From the NCBI GenBank assembly GCA_946800325.1, contig OX326958.1, positions 4,102,001 through 4,166,000 on the forward strand: a DNA stretch of 64,000 bases, written 5' to 3'. Below, piece after piece: positions 45,141 through 58,593 of the stretch. The position numbers were made by a program, and so were the translations under genes. This stretch comes from Luzula sylvatica. Taxonomy: Eukaryota; Streptophyta; Magnoliopsida; Poales; Juncaceae. The notes under the pieces were generated by a model. That model saw only the letters and a program-made list of their open reading frames with translations, was not told the DNA's origin and ran no database searches. Numbering within the stretch: position 1 is the first letter of the stretch; each line of letters starts with the position of its first letter.

Positions 45141-46543
45141 AAAAATGAGTTTTAAAATTTTCCCCAAAAATATTATTATCTTTGTAATTCCAACAAAAAG
45201 CAGTACCTTTTTCATCTTCCCTAGAGTTCACATATGAGAACTTACAAAATTAATAGAGCTGCATTGATCTTCGCAACATAACCTATGAGAGCATTAGAGG
45301 GAACCAATACACTCTGGCAGCTTCGGTACCATACACGTAGCAAATCTTTTGGTCCAGCTTTCTCACGTCACCTTACTTCATTCATTTCCTTGTCTTGCTA
45401 CCACCGATATCGGTGCAAAATCAAATCATACTTCCTTCAAATTTATTAACAACAGATATTATATAACCTTTAAAATTTATAAAAATACAAGCCACTGGCA
45501 AGTTGGGTCCCATCCACAAGAGACAATGGAAATAAGGGGCGAGCGAACCAACTCAAAGCCAGATCGACTATCCCATCCTCTCCAAAGACAAAACCCTAGC
45601 TTAGAATTAACTATTCCTTTTTCCGATCATTTGTGAATGACTATGGCTACCAAGAGAGGAAGTGTGCAGCTCATTTGACATTGCTAGACTGGTTAGTGTT
45701 TCGACAAAGTGAGAGAGACTGAGAAAAGATATGGTTAAAGAGGGGGCTTTAGGTATTTCTTAAAAGTACCTTCAAATTTCTCAATTAAATTTACAAACTT
45801 CTTATTTTAGGAGACTTTCTTTAGATAAGATAAAAGTATCTAATTTCTTGACACCACTAATTTTGGTACAAATTGCTAAATATTGTAAGAAACAAGCGCG
45901 TGTGTGTGTGTTTTAAATGAACTTATTCACCACTGCTTTACTCAATTTGTGTTCTTTCAATTTGTACTACAGAACTATGGTTACTTTTGGGCAAAAGTTT
46001 GTTGTTTTCTTTATGGAGAAAGGAAATCACAAATTATGATTGAAAAGAAAGCAAAAAAATGATGAATTGCCCTTTTACATTGAGTCCAATTTTAAACAAT
46101 ATATTATAATTATAATAACTCTTTTGATTTGCCATGATTGTTACCTCAGTGCACTTTATAATACCTTAAATAAAATATTGTAGCAAGAACACCACATAAG
46201 AGATTATAATGATTACTTCTTATTAGTTTTTCTAAACAAAAGATATGATTGCTTCACACATAAATACTTTACTGAAGATCTAGACCATCACAAAATAAAC
46301 CCAATTGACCTTTTTAAACCTACAATTTAGAAATGTCAAATCATTACTAGAGCTTCAATTTTAAATTTCAGAAAGTCACTCTAAATGTTGGGGCAGAGTA
46401 TAATTTTCCTTAAAATATTAGGGTTGTGACAGAGAAGGGCCAGAGGCCCATCACCTTATTTCATCTCTTTCTGAACAATAAATTAACTAACTTATAAACA
46501 AATAGAATAATAATGTCACACGTAACTGGGCGAAATAGTTATT
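45141..46543. other. Intergenic sequence, nothing assigned
   Basis: The stretch 45300-45640 is less AT-rich and ends with CAAAACCCTAGC, as in plant 5' leaders. The only ATG frames are short and match nothing I know. A (GT)n run lies near 45898-45910. Confidence 0.35.
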
Positions 46544-48176
<1,633 letters not shown>

Positions 48177-48188
48177 GAGGATACGAGA

Positions 48189-50402
48189 AGGTATATAAAG
48201 TGTGTTGCCACGGGTGCGGGTCGGGTCCCGAGCCCAAACGGGTGTGGCGGGTGCGGGTCTAGACGGGTGCGGGTCGGCGGGTTTGGCGGGTGTGACGGGT
48301 GCGGGTTTGGGCGGGTGGGTTTGGAGGGATGGGGAAAACCCGCCCTTAGACCCGGCGGGCGAGACGGGTCCCGGACGGGACGGGCGGGTCCCGGCGTGAA
48401 TAGTGATTTAAAAAAAAAAAAAAAATTGAAAAAAATTGAAAAAAAATTAAAAAAAAATTGAAAAAATTGAAAAAAAATTGAAAAAAATAAGAAAACAAAT
48501 TTCAATATGAAAAAAAGTTACTCTCCTCCTTTATTAAATTATATTATATATTAAATCTTAATATGTGATAAATCATCTTAATTAAATGATAAATTATGGG
48601 AATAAAATTTTAAAATCTAATTTATCATAATTTTTATATTTTTTGCATTATTTAATTGTTCATCATTTTTATATTTTTATATTTTTTCATTGTTCATCAT
48701 TTTTAAATTGTTCATCATATTTATCGTAATTAAATGATAAAGTTACTCTCCTCGTATATTTGCATTATTTAATTGTTCATCATTTTTATATTTTTATATT
48801 TTTTAGAATAAAAAAATAGATTGGTAAATAAATTTAAAATCTAATTTATCATAATTTTATTGAGACAGTTTAAATTATTTTTACCGACGGGCCGTCGGTA
48901 AAATCTGGTAAAAAAAATTGAAAAAATTGAAATTTTTTTTTTTTCATCATATCTCTGGTGAGTTCTTGTACCATCAACATTAATTATGGTATGTACATGA
49001 CTACGGTCCGCATGTTCTTGTGGTTCTTCTTTGGCCTTAATATGTTTGTCGGCATGTCTACTAAATGAGTTGGTACCATTTGCGCTAGTATACAAATATT
49101 CGGCTTTACAATTGCGTACCTTACACCTTGCGCTTACACAATTTCCTTCATCATCGAGTGTCATCTCGAAGAAACGCCAAAATGGCTTGGTGTATTTTGC
49201 TTTCTTTCTTTTCTTAGAAGCCGTCGGCACCGCCGGGTCGACCTCCGTTTCTACTTGAATTTCGACGTCCTCGGAAGTGGTGGCATGAACGGTTGTGCTA
49301 GAACCACCCGTTCCACTTGAATAGTTATGCGGAGATGATTGAGGATAAACATTAAGGTCTTGTGCAAATTGTGGTGATGGTTGAAAATATGAAGGAAGGA
49401 AATTGGGATTATGTGGATAATTTTGAGGAGGGAAATTGGGATTTTGTGGATAATTAGGGGGAGGAAAATTGGGATTTTGTGGATAATTAGGGGGAGGAAA
49501 ATTGGGATAAGTAGGTGTAGGATAATTGGGATTTTGTGGATAATTGCTTGTATCACCGAAAATAGCATCGCTTAATCGTTGTCCAAATTCTTCGTTGTTT
49601 GAATCAAACGTGTTTTGAGGGTTGTTGTTAGATGGAGATGCCATTTTTCACTACAAAAAATATTATTCCAAAAAAGTTATACAAACAATTTTAGTTAACA
49701 TTTTTTAATTACAAAATGTAAGCATATAACTATTTCTCTCCTAATAAATAAAAATCCGAATAAAAAAAATCTATAAAAATCCAAAAATAAAATTATATTA
49801 AGAAAAATAAATAATAAGATTGGACCTTCATACCTCAAATTTTTCCAAGCGATGTCGAATTTTTGAGATTTTTTTAGGATACCTCCAACAACTAAATATA
49901 ACTAAATAACTAATATAACTATTTTTTTTGGATTTTTTTTATATAAACGAATTTAAATAAAATATAAAAAATATTTAGAGCTTTAAAATAAGAATATGAG
50001 AGTTTGAGTGTAGAGAATATGAGAGATTGATAGTTGGTTGTGTGAATTAATGAATTGGAGGTTGGGGGATTTTATAGGGGTAAAAATTGGAGCGTTATAC
50101 AGTGTTTTGGAGAGTTAAACAGTGTTTTGGAGCGTTAAATAGTGAACAGCGAATAGTGAACAGTGAATAGTGAACAGTGAACAGTACGGGTCGGGTCGGG
50201 TTGCACAGTGACGGGTTTGCCAAACGGGCGGGTTTACACGGGTTTAGTGGTAACCATTGGTTGAAACCCGCCCTTGGACCCGTACCCGTTGACCCGTCGG
50301 GTTTCAACCCGTTTGCCAAACGGGCGGGTCGGGCGGGTCAAAATCCCGGGCGGGTCGGGTCGGGCGGGACCCTTACGGGTTTTGGCACTACACTAGGTAT
50401 AT
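48189..50402 (-). mobile_element. Internally deleted hAT element encoding a BED-finger protein
   Basis: The element is 48197-50394, flanked by the 8-bp duplication AGGTATAT (48189-48196, 50395-50402). Ends read AGTGTGTTGCCA on the left and, inverted, AGTGTAGTGCCA on the right. Subterminal regions are full of CGGGTGCGGG or GGGCGGGTCGGG motifs. Repeated AGTGAACAGT/AGTGAATAGT motifs occur at about 50141-50185. One gene, read leftward, encodes the N-terminal part of a transposase. Confidence 0.88.
48841..49644 (-). pseudogene. hAT transposase N-terminal part with BED zinc finger, truncated
   Basis: The 267-codon frame starts MASPSNNNPQNTFDSNNEEF. Residues about 35-85 form a low-complexity Asn/Pro/Tyr region with repeated NPNFPPPNYPQ units. 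A basic KKRKKAKYTKPFW segment follows, then a BED-type finger: W-x-x-F, CVSARCKVRNC, FSRHADKHI (two Cys, two His). BED fingers bind DNA in Ac-like transposases. After RYDEKKK, where the catalytic RNase H-like domain should follow, the frame runs into unrelated sequence and stops. An internal deletion has removed the catalytic and dimerisation domains. The product could at most bind DNA. Confidence 0.82.
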
Positions 50403-50577
50403 TGGACCTATTTTCACAGAATACATTAATCTCGCAAAAAGGTTATTTAACCTGCATGCGCACAAAATAATCATTAATGCGCAAAAAGGTTACTTCAAAT
50501 TTTTTTGACGCGGAACACATGGTTTTTTGTTTATTTTAGTGTATCCTCGCCTCGCATTCTAACCTTTTATGTTTTAC

Positions 50578-50897
50578 AAAAATGCATAAACTCCAAGGAA
50601 CTAATTAAGAAATTTCATCATTTTAGGCAACCTTGATTTGCACAAAATTAACGTTAGTTTATTCTGTTAGACTAGTAAATTATCATAGCAATTAAGCTCC
50701 AATTGATTGTTTTTAACATTCATTTTGTTTATGAAAATCAAATATACCCTAGTTCTTAAATTAAACCTAATTTAAACATACTAAGCACAATTAAGCTTAC
50801 CAGACTAGTAATTGGGTACTTAACATCAATTTAACAAGGTTATCACCAATTTTTCACTTTATCCCTAGTTTAAACAAATTAACAATGCATAACCAAG

Positions 50898-50949
<52 letters not shown>

Positions 50950-51350
50950 CATATTTTGCAGTGTAGTGTAATATGCGTAATTAGGGTTTCTGTATGATAT
51001 ACCTTGAATTTTAACCTTTTTAAAAAAAAAAATGCATGAACTCCAAGGAACTGATTAAGGATTTTTCATCATTTCAATTATCCTTGATTTGCACAAAATA
51101 ACATCACTTTGTTCCGTTAAGCTAATAAATTAGCACAGCAGTTTTTTTAACATTCATTTTGATTATTAATCAAATAAACCCTAGTTCCTTAATTAAATCG
51201 AAGTTAAACATACTAAACACAATTGGTTATTTAACATCAATTTAACAGTTTTCACAAGATTATCACAAAATTTGCATCTAATTTAAACAAATTAACAATG
51301 CATATAGCTTCCAAATTTTTTTTAACAATGCATAACCAAAAGAGAGATAG
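50578..51350 (+). repeat. Diverged direct duplication of about 330 bp (50578-50905 and 51027-51350)
   Basis: Both arms contain, in order, ATGCAT(A/G)AACTCCAAGGAACT, CCTTGATTTGCACAAAAT, AACATTCATTTTG, CCCTAGTTC, AACATACTAA and AAACAAATTAACAATGCATA. They differ by many small changes, so the duplication is old. It lies upstream of the third MADS fragment, possibly in its first intron. Confidence 0.8.
50897..50947. repeat. (GA)n microsatellite
   Basis: About 25 GA units at the end of the left arm of the direct duplication. Confidence 0.97.
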
Positions 51351-52254
51351 AGAACTTGTTTTGATTGCATGTGCAAAATCTTAATATCGATTAGGAAGCC
51401 AGATTTTGATAGTGTAGTGTAATATGTGTAATTTCAATTGTTTTGATAGTGTAGTGCAAAATCTTAATATCGATTAGGGAATCAATGTATAGGCACAAAT
51501 AATGATCAGGACAGCTAGTGGGACCATATGAACCCTACAATTTTCCATTTTTCACCATAATATTCTCAAGAAGAGAATGGTTTTAATATACTTTTGAGTT
51601 GTTATTTCAACGAACTCGAAGCAACCCTAACTAATTACGAAACCAGGTCTTTCATCACTACATGGCCGGTAGTCCCGGAGAGATTATGTTTTGTTCTAAT
51701 ATACCAGTTTAATAATTGCCGTACACTAATATAGAAGTGTATTTGTCGCGTCATTGTCAGCTTTCGTCATGTTAGGGTCCCTAAGTATAGTTTCGGAAAT
51801 AACCATTATTCCTTGCATTTTTTTTATTTTCAATTTTTAAGTATATGATGCATAATGCTTTGAAACCCTAAATTGAATTCTCTAATTCTCTTGTACTGCT
51901 GAACCTAATGTATTCGATCAAAGAAAAAAAAATTTCCAAATGGTTTAGTTACAAAAATGAATATTATGGCATTTGTTAATTTTATTCGAATTTCGGTGAG
52001 AATTGAGTAATTAAACAATTAGTAATCTTCACTTTTGCCCAATGATTATCAACAGGAGATTTTTTTCTCAAAATAATACAATTATCATGTTCTAAATTTT
52101 ATTCAAAACAAAGTATCTTGTTCTATATTTAATTTAAAAAAAATATCACGTTTTATATACATTTCATAACAATAATGCTTTTCTGGTTCCTGTTCAGTAT
52201 TATGAAACAAAAGTTTGATTATGACTAAATTTCTACTTTTTTTCCTTGACCCAG

Positions 52255-53554
52255 CATTGAGGATACATTTGACCGATATAAGCAGTTTTCAGTTGAGAAA
52301 TGCGCTAAGAAGAGTGATAAAGATGAACATACTGATAATGCAAAGGTATAATTAATTATTGTCAAAAATATATTTGTACTTGTATTATATATATAATTAT
52401 ATCATTATATGCACCTACAAAATACTTTTTTATATTTGAACTAATTTCATGTGTGCCCATACAAACTCTCAAAATATCAAGTATACCCCCTAGAAAAAGC
52501 AGAAAACATCATGGGTACCCCTACAAAATATAGAAACGTCATGTACAGTCCATAAAAAAAATACAAAATAAGATATATACCTATAGAGACTCTGACAATA
52601 TCATGTATACATGCAAAGCGGAAAATGTCATTGGTACCCCTATAGATTATATAAATGTCATTTCATGGATACCCTTACAAAAAAATAAAATTATCCTATA
52701 TACCCCTCATTTCGCTTCCAAACATAGAAAATATTAATATAAAACACAGTGTGTTGATATATTTTTAGGATGTATTGATGATATTTTACATTTTGGAGGT
52801 ATATACGTGTCATTCTGAAGATCCGTAGGATACATGTGAAATTTCACCTTTATGGTTTTGTAATCAATATTTTTTGTTCCGGATTAATATAAGTTGTCTT
52901 GCCCCACATTTTGTTCCATAATTTTTTTGCATAAAATTGATGACAATCAATTAGTATAGTTTGGTGATGCTACTCTAATATATCTATCCGTTTTCCATGT
53001 CGATGCAGAATAATCGTGACGGCTCTTCTAGCTCGGAACTAAAATCTAAGCTAAGAGATATTTCTCTGTGGTACAATTTAGACATAATATTTGCATACCA
53101 AAAAGTTATTTCTTGTGTGCCATACTGCTTGATCTAAATGGAAAACAAATAAACACATGAAGGTGTGCCGCAAATGAAAATATAGAAGAACTCGGCTCTG
53201 GCGAAATGGGCCGACTAGAGGAACTATTAATTCGGGCGCTCGAGCTTACACAATCAAGAATGGCAAGTAACAGGTAGACATATTTTCACTAAATACCCAC
53301 ATCATGAAATTAACTATGATATAATTAACCTGAAGTAAAATGAAATCACTCATGCTTACATATATGTCGGCCAACTTACACTTACAGGCAATTACGTGGA
53401 TTTGTTTTCCATTTTTATTTTTCATAATTTGGATAAATTTTAAGACGGGTTTAGATTTGTAAATTCTCTGGATTCATATTCAGCTATGTATCGTGATCAG
53501 GGGGAACTAATGGGGAGAGATGTAGAAGACTCGCTGGTCAATAAGTACGCTTAA
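52255..53554 (+). pseudogene. Third, diverged MIKC MADS-box fragment without MADS domain
   Basis: Exons: 52255-52345 (91 bp, IEDTFDRYKQFSVEKCAKK), 53009-53070 (62 bp, SELKSKLRDISLW), 53163-53262 (100 bp, MGRLEELLIRALELTQSRM) and 53501-53554 (GELMGRDVEDSLVNKYA then TAA). Exon order, size and phase match the copy A/B gene, so these are paralogues in the same orientation. Here DRYKQFS is nearer the usual MADS I-region than the CRCKQFS of the duplicated copies. The third exon ends at GCAAGT, so a GC-AG intron is needed to reach the last exon in frame. No MADS-box exon was found upstream within the window. It may be a remnant of a tandem MADS cluster. Confidence 0.7.
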
Positions 53555-53602
53555 AATAAATTAGATGTCTTGGGAGCTTGTAATAAAATTAGAAGTCTAA
53601 TG

Positions 53603-53681
53603 ATCTTATAATAAGCAGCCTCAATAATTAGCCTTGTTTAATAATCTTATAATAAGCAGCCTCAATAATTAGCCTTGTTTA
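53603..53681 (+). repeat. Short tandem duplication, 41-bp period, in the 3' flank of the MADS fragment
   Basis: ATCTTATAATAAGCAGCCTC through GCCTTGTTTA occurs at 53603-53640 and again, unchanged, at 53644-53681. Confidence 0.95.
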
Positions 53682-53707
53682 ATATCTTGTAATAAAATGA
53701 AGAGAAG

Positions 53708-53888
53708 AAAATCATGATGTATTTTTTTTTTGAATGGTATCCGACAAGCGATCGCTTTCGTTACTGATACTTAATTTTTTTGATGCCAATGAGAATCGAA
53801 CCCACAACCTCTCACAACATATGATTTTTTGTGATTCACACTCAATCAACTAGGCTATGGACCCATTGGCAAAAAATCATGATGTATT
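53708..53888 (-). mobile_element. tRNA-derived SINE with 16-bp target duplication
   Basis: The element is 53724-53872, read on the minus strand. It starts TTGCCAATGGGTCCATAGCC and has a box-A-like TAGCCTAGTTGATTGAG and a box B GGTTCGATTCTC, the internal pol III promoter of a tRNA. It ends in an A run (T run at about 53722-53731 on the plus strand). The direct repeat AAAATCATGATGTATT flanks it at 53708-53723 and 53873-53888, the product of LINE-assisted retroposition. Confidence 0.88.
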
Positions 53889-54038
53889 ACATTGCAAGTT
53901 AAGCTGTAACCAAATCACCAACTTGTTGTTTATTCCCAACAAAAAACTATTGATTCAGGAGTTATTAGATACATTTTATTCCGTATCGATCATATTTTAT
54001 CAATCATAAAAATTCACATGAGTTGGGATATTATAAAT

Positions 54039-54098
54039 ACTAGAAAATTATTACTTGCGTTTCGCTGCGAATTTAATCATATAATAAATCAATATGCT

Positions 54099-54176
<78 letters not shown>

Positions 54177-54542
54177 CATTAAAAAATGACATTGTTATGC
54201 AAATCAAGAATATTAAATATTCAGCGACGACTCGATCAATGAACAAATATAGACCTCTCGCAAAAGAGCATATGATCTAGATACAGAAAAGGACCGCAAG
54301 AATGAACAAATAACGTGAGAGGAGAGGTAGGGATATAGTGGCGATCCACTGCGGGCGTTGTGGCGATCCACCTGCGTCTCCTATTATAAATTATTTATGT
54401 GTCAATTAAACGTGTCAATTAATATTTAATCGAATCAATTAGAGAGGCTAATTAAGCCACCGAACCCACTTTTGTCACCTCATCATGGTTACTTTTTAAT
54501 GGGAGGGGTTGAGCCAAATTATATATTTAGAGGGGTTAATTG
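54039..54542 (+). repeat. Dispersed repeat, copy 2 (partner at 7158-7573), with (AT)n expansion
   Basis: Same family as 7158-7573. It contains about 33 AT units (54104-54173) where copy 1 has only a few, and a partial duplication of GTGGCGATCCAC near 54339-54370. Confidence 0.85.
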
Positions 54543-54783
54543 GTGCCAAGTATATTTTAATTATATATGCTCCCATGAACAGTAATTATTGAGGAGTAGT
54601 AATCAATTCTGATGGATGAACAGTAATCGATATCGATGAACAGTGATTGATGAACATTCGTTCAATAATTATGAGTTTTTGTCATGTTAGGGTTTAGGGT
54701 TTGTGGTGGCTGAAAGAAGTGTAATTGCATCATTCTATAATTAGTAGTTCTTGTCATGTTAGGGTTTAGGGTTTAGTGTAGTT
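54543..54783. repeat. Spacer with interstitial telomere-like repeats
   Basis: TTAGGGTTTAGGGTTT occurs at 54687-54702 and again at 54759-54774, each preceded by TTGTCATG. The two sit in a 72-bp imperfect direct repeat. ATGAACAGT motifs recur at about 54576-54650. Confidence 0.7.
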
Positions 54784-54788
54784 GCTTC

Positions 54789-55161
54789 TGTTGAATAATT
54801 AAACTTAATTAGTAGTAATAGAAATTAATTAGTAGTAATAAAGTAATTAGAGTGACAAGTGTACACATGCATGTAATTTGGGTCAATGAGTCAAAGTCAT
54901 GACATGTGTTAGTATGCATGAAAGAGAGTGGACAAGTGTTAGATGCATGCAAAAGAGTGGACACGTGTTATTAGGATAGTGACAAGTGTTAGTATGCATG
55001 TGAGTTGTGTATGCTATATAAACACCTCCATGGTGTTCATTATTGTATCATTCAAGTTAGTAAGCAAGTAAGAGAAATAAGAAAGAAAAGCTTTTAAGGT
55101 ATCCCTTCCTCTTCTTCCTCTTCCCTCTTCTCCATAGAAATATAGCCATTATTATCCAACA
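54789..55161 (+). repeat. 5' LTR of the copia element
   Basis: 373 bp, TGTTGAATAATT to TTATCCAACA. A TATATAA box lies at about 55015-55021, with a CT-rich leader (CCTCTTCTTCCTCTTCCC) near 55107. Against the 3' LTR I count about five mismatches in the 355 bp both share. Confidence 0.93.
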
Positions 55162-55169
55162 ATATTGCA

Positions 55170-58100
55170 ATGGCGAGTTCGAATTTTCCGTTTCAATTCC
55201 CTCGTCTTACGAAAGAAAATTACGAGAATTGGTGTATACGTTTGAAAGCTTTACTTGGTTGTCATGAATGTTGGGATGTCGTCGAAAGTGGCTACACCGA
55301 GTCGGAAAACGTAAATCGGTTAACCGCTGCCGAAAAGGACACGTTGCTTAAGAGTCGAAAGAAGGATCGACAAGCGCTCACTCTCATTCATCAATGTTTG
55401 GATGAATCGATGTTCGAAAGAGTAGCTAATGCGACGAGTGCTAAGGAAGCATGGGAGATCCTACAAAAATCCAACCAAGGGGCAAATAAAGTAAAAAAGG
55501 TACGTCTTCAAACGTTAAGAGGTGAATTTGAAGGATTGCGGATGAAAGAGTCCGAATCTATTGCGGATTTCTTTTCAAGAATATTGGCTATAGTGAATCA
55601 AATGAAACGATATGGAGAAGTTTTGGAGGATGTTCGGGTCATAGAGAAAGTACTTCGCTCGTTGCATGCAAAGTTCGAGCACATTGTAGTAGCAATCGAG
55701 GAGTCCAAAGACTTGGACGCTATGGCCATTGACGAGCTTATGGGCTCGTTACAAGCCCATGAAGAACGCATGAACAAGAAGAAGGAAGAACCGGCCGAGC
55801 AAGTCTTCGCCGCAAAGCTCTCTTTAAGGGAGAAAGAAGGAGCTCGCGAAACAAGCCAACATGGCAGAGGACGAGGACGCGGAGGCCGAGGCCGAGGAAG
55901 TGGAAGGAGCGAACAAAAGCAAACTTCCAATAATGAAGGTAAATCCTTTCGAGGTCGCGGTAGAGGAAGCTACCCGAGACAAAAGTTCGAGTGCTATAAT
56001 TGTCACAAGCGTGGACATTATGCTCGAGATTGTTGGAATACACCAAACGATGGTAAAAAAAAGGCTAATTTTGCTGAAAATGAAGAAGTCGATGCCACTT
56101 TATTGGTAGCTTACCATGAAGGAGAAGGAAAGAAGGATTTGTGGTGTCTCGACAATGGAGCGAGTAACCATATGTGTGGAGACAAAAGTAAATTCGTCGA
56201 GCTTGACAATTCGGTAATGGGTCACGTTACTTTTGGAGATCACTCAAAAGTGCAAATCGAAGGAAAATGAATGATTTTGATTCGTACGAAGAATGGCGGT
56301 CACGAATACATGAGTAACGTGTATTACATACCGAACATGAAGACCAACATTTTGAGTTTGGGACAACTCCTCGAGAAGAACTATGAAGTTCACATGAAGA
56401 ATCGTGCTCTCATCCTTCAAGATGATCGAGGAAAGGTAATTGCGAAGGTACCGATGACGAAGAACAGGATGTTCTACCTCAAAATTCAAACCGATGTAGC
56501 GAAGTGTCTCAAGGCATGCGTAAAAGAAACCTCTTGGATTTGGCACTTGAGACTTGGACATGCAAATTTTGAAGGCTTGAAGTTGATGGCACAAAAGAGG
56601 ATGTTAAAGGGGTTACCGGCTATCGAAGAGCCGAATCAAATTTGCGAAGGATGTCTCATGGGAAAACAATCCCGCAAGAGTTTTCCAAAGGAAGCCACTT
56701 CAAGAGCACGAGGACCACTTGATCTCATTCACGCCGACGTATGCGGTCCGATCAAGCCATCTTCATTTGGTAAAAATCGATACTTTCTACTCTTTATCGA
56801 CGATTTTAGTAGAAAGACTTGGGTCTATTTTTTGAAAGAAAAATCGGAAGCGTTTAATTCTTTCAAGAACTTCAAGGCCCTCGTGGAAAATGAAAGTGGA
56901 TGTCATATTAAGTCGTTGAGAACCGATAGAGGTGGCGAGTTTTGCTCCAACGAGTTTAACAAGTTTTGTGAAGAAAAAGGCATCAAACGATTCTTGACCG
57001 TTCCGAGGTCTCCTCAACAAAATGGCGTAGTTGAAAGGAAGAATCGAAGCATGTTGAAGACGAAGAACATGCCGAAAGAGTTTTGGGCCGAAGCAGTCAC
57101 TTGCGCGGTGTATCTATCGAATCGATGTTCGACGAAGAGTTTAGTTGAGCAAACTCCTCAAGAAGCTTGGAATGGAATAAAGCCGAATGTTTCGCATTTG
57201 AGAGTGTTTGGGTGCATCGGATATGTCCATGTACCGGATCAAGAACGATCGAAACTCGACTACAAGAGCAAGAAGCACATATTTGTTGGGTACTCTCAAT
57301 GCTCGAAAGGATACAAGCTCTACAATCCAAATAACGGTAAAGTGATTGTTAGTCGAGATGTGGAGTTTGATGAAGAAGATGAGTGGAGGTGGAGTAATGA
57401 AGACAAAGAGAGGTATGATTTTCTACCATTTCAAGGCGATGATGATGAAAGAGATGAAGTTCCTCAAGAACCGGTCACGCCTCCTCATTCTCCAATTAAT
57501 CCGAATATACCTTCATCATCATCTTCAAGTGATAGTTCGAGCGAAATTCCACAAAAGACGAGAAGTATCCAGGAACTTTATGACGTGACGCGCGATTTAA
57601 ATGAAGACATGAATCTTTATTGTAATTTCGCAGATTGTGGTGTCATACTCTTTGAAGAAGCCGTGAAAGACGAGAGATGGAGAAAAGCTATGGACAAAGA
57701 AATGAAGTCCATCGAGAAGAATAATACTTGGGAGTTGGCGACTATACCCCAAGGAAAGAGACCTATCGGCGTGAAGTGGGTCTTTAAAGAAAAGAAGAAT
57801 GCGAAAGGAGAAGTCGAGAGATACAAAGCTAGATTGGTAGCAAAAGGATATAGTCAACGAGCTGGGATAGACTATGACGAAGTCTTTGCCCCTGTTGTTC
57901 GACTCGAGACGATACGAATGATAATTGCGTTGGCTGCGCAAAACAAGTGGAGCATTCACCAATTAGATGTCAAGTCAGCTTTCTTGAATGGAACAATTGA
58001 AGAAGAGGTGTTCATTGAACAACCTCGTGGATACGCGATCAAAGGTCATGAAGATAAGGTGTTGAAATTGAAGAAAGCGTTGTATGGCTTGAAACAAGCA

Positions 58101-58205
58101 CCTAGAGCATGGAATAGTCGAATCGACAAATATTTTTTGAAGAATGGGTTTGAAAAATGTCCACATGAGCATGCTCTCTATGTGAAGACAAACAGTCAAT
58201 CGTGA
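55170..58205 (+). pseudogene. copia gag-pol polyprotein with premature stop and C-terminal truncation
   Basis: One frame interrupted by a single TGA at 56268-56270. The gag part (from [10 protein letters not shown]) has the copia gag fold with [18 protein letters not shown], a basic [14 protein letters not shown] stretch and the zinc knuckle [14 protein letters not shown]. The protease motif is [11 protein letters not shown]. Integrase shows the HHCC finger (HLRLGHANFEG ... ICEGCLMGKQ) and the catalytic D, D, E (HADVCGP, LRTDRGGEF, QQNGVVERKN). A short in-frame deletion follows NR. RT begins (WVFKEKK, YKARLVAKGY, LDVKSAFLNG, ALYGLKQAPRAW) but stops at YVKTNSQS before the YVDD catalytic box. 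RNase H is absent. Confidence 0.95.
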
Positions 58206-58238
58206 CACATTGTTATCGGATGAAAGAGAGTGGACAAG

Positions 58239-58593
58239 AATTAGTAGTAATAGAAATTAATTAGTAGTAATAAAGTAATTAGAGTGACAAGTATCCACAT
58301 GCATGTAATTTGGGTCAATGAGTCAAAGTCATGACATGTGTTAGTATGCATGAAAGAGAGTGGACAAGTGTTAGATGCATGTAAAAGAGTGGACAAGTGT
58401 TATTAGGATAGTGACAAGTGTTAGTATGCATGTGAGTTGTGTATGCTATATAAACACCTCCATGGTGTTCATTATTGTATCATTCAAGTTAGTAAGCAAG
58501 TAAGAGAAATAAGAAAGAAAAGCTTTTAAGGTATCCCTTCCTCTTCTTCCTCTTCCCTCTTCTCCATAGAAATATAGTCATTATTATCCAACA
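58239..58593 (+). repeat. 3' LTR of the copia element, 5' end missing
   Basis: Matches 54807-55161 with no length difference. The first 18 bp of the LTR and the polypurine tract normally before it are replaced by sequence resembling an internal LTR stretch (GAAAGAGAGTGGACAAG). Confidence 0.92.

Noticed and set aside
45349..45636. Plus-strand 95-codon frame as a gene
   Set aside because: No family resemblance; it ends beside CAAAACCCTAGC leader-like sequence and could at most be untranslated.
53760..53870. A tRNA gene (box B GGTTCGATTC on the minus strand)
   Set aside because: There is no full cloverleaf; an A-rich tail and a 16-bp target duplication show a SINE.
54098..54280. Open frame beginning with Ile-Tyr repeats
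   Set aside because: It is the translation of an (AT)n microsatellite inside a dispersed repeat.
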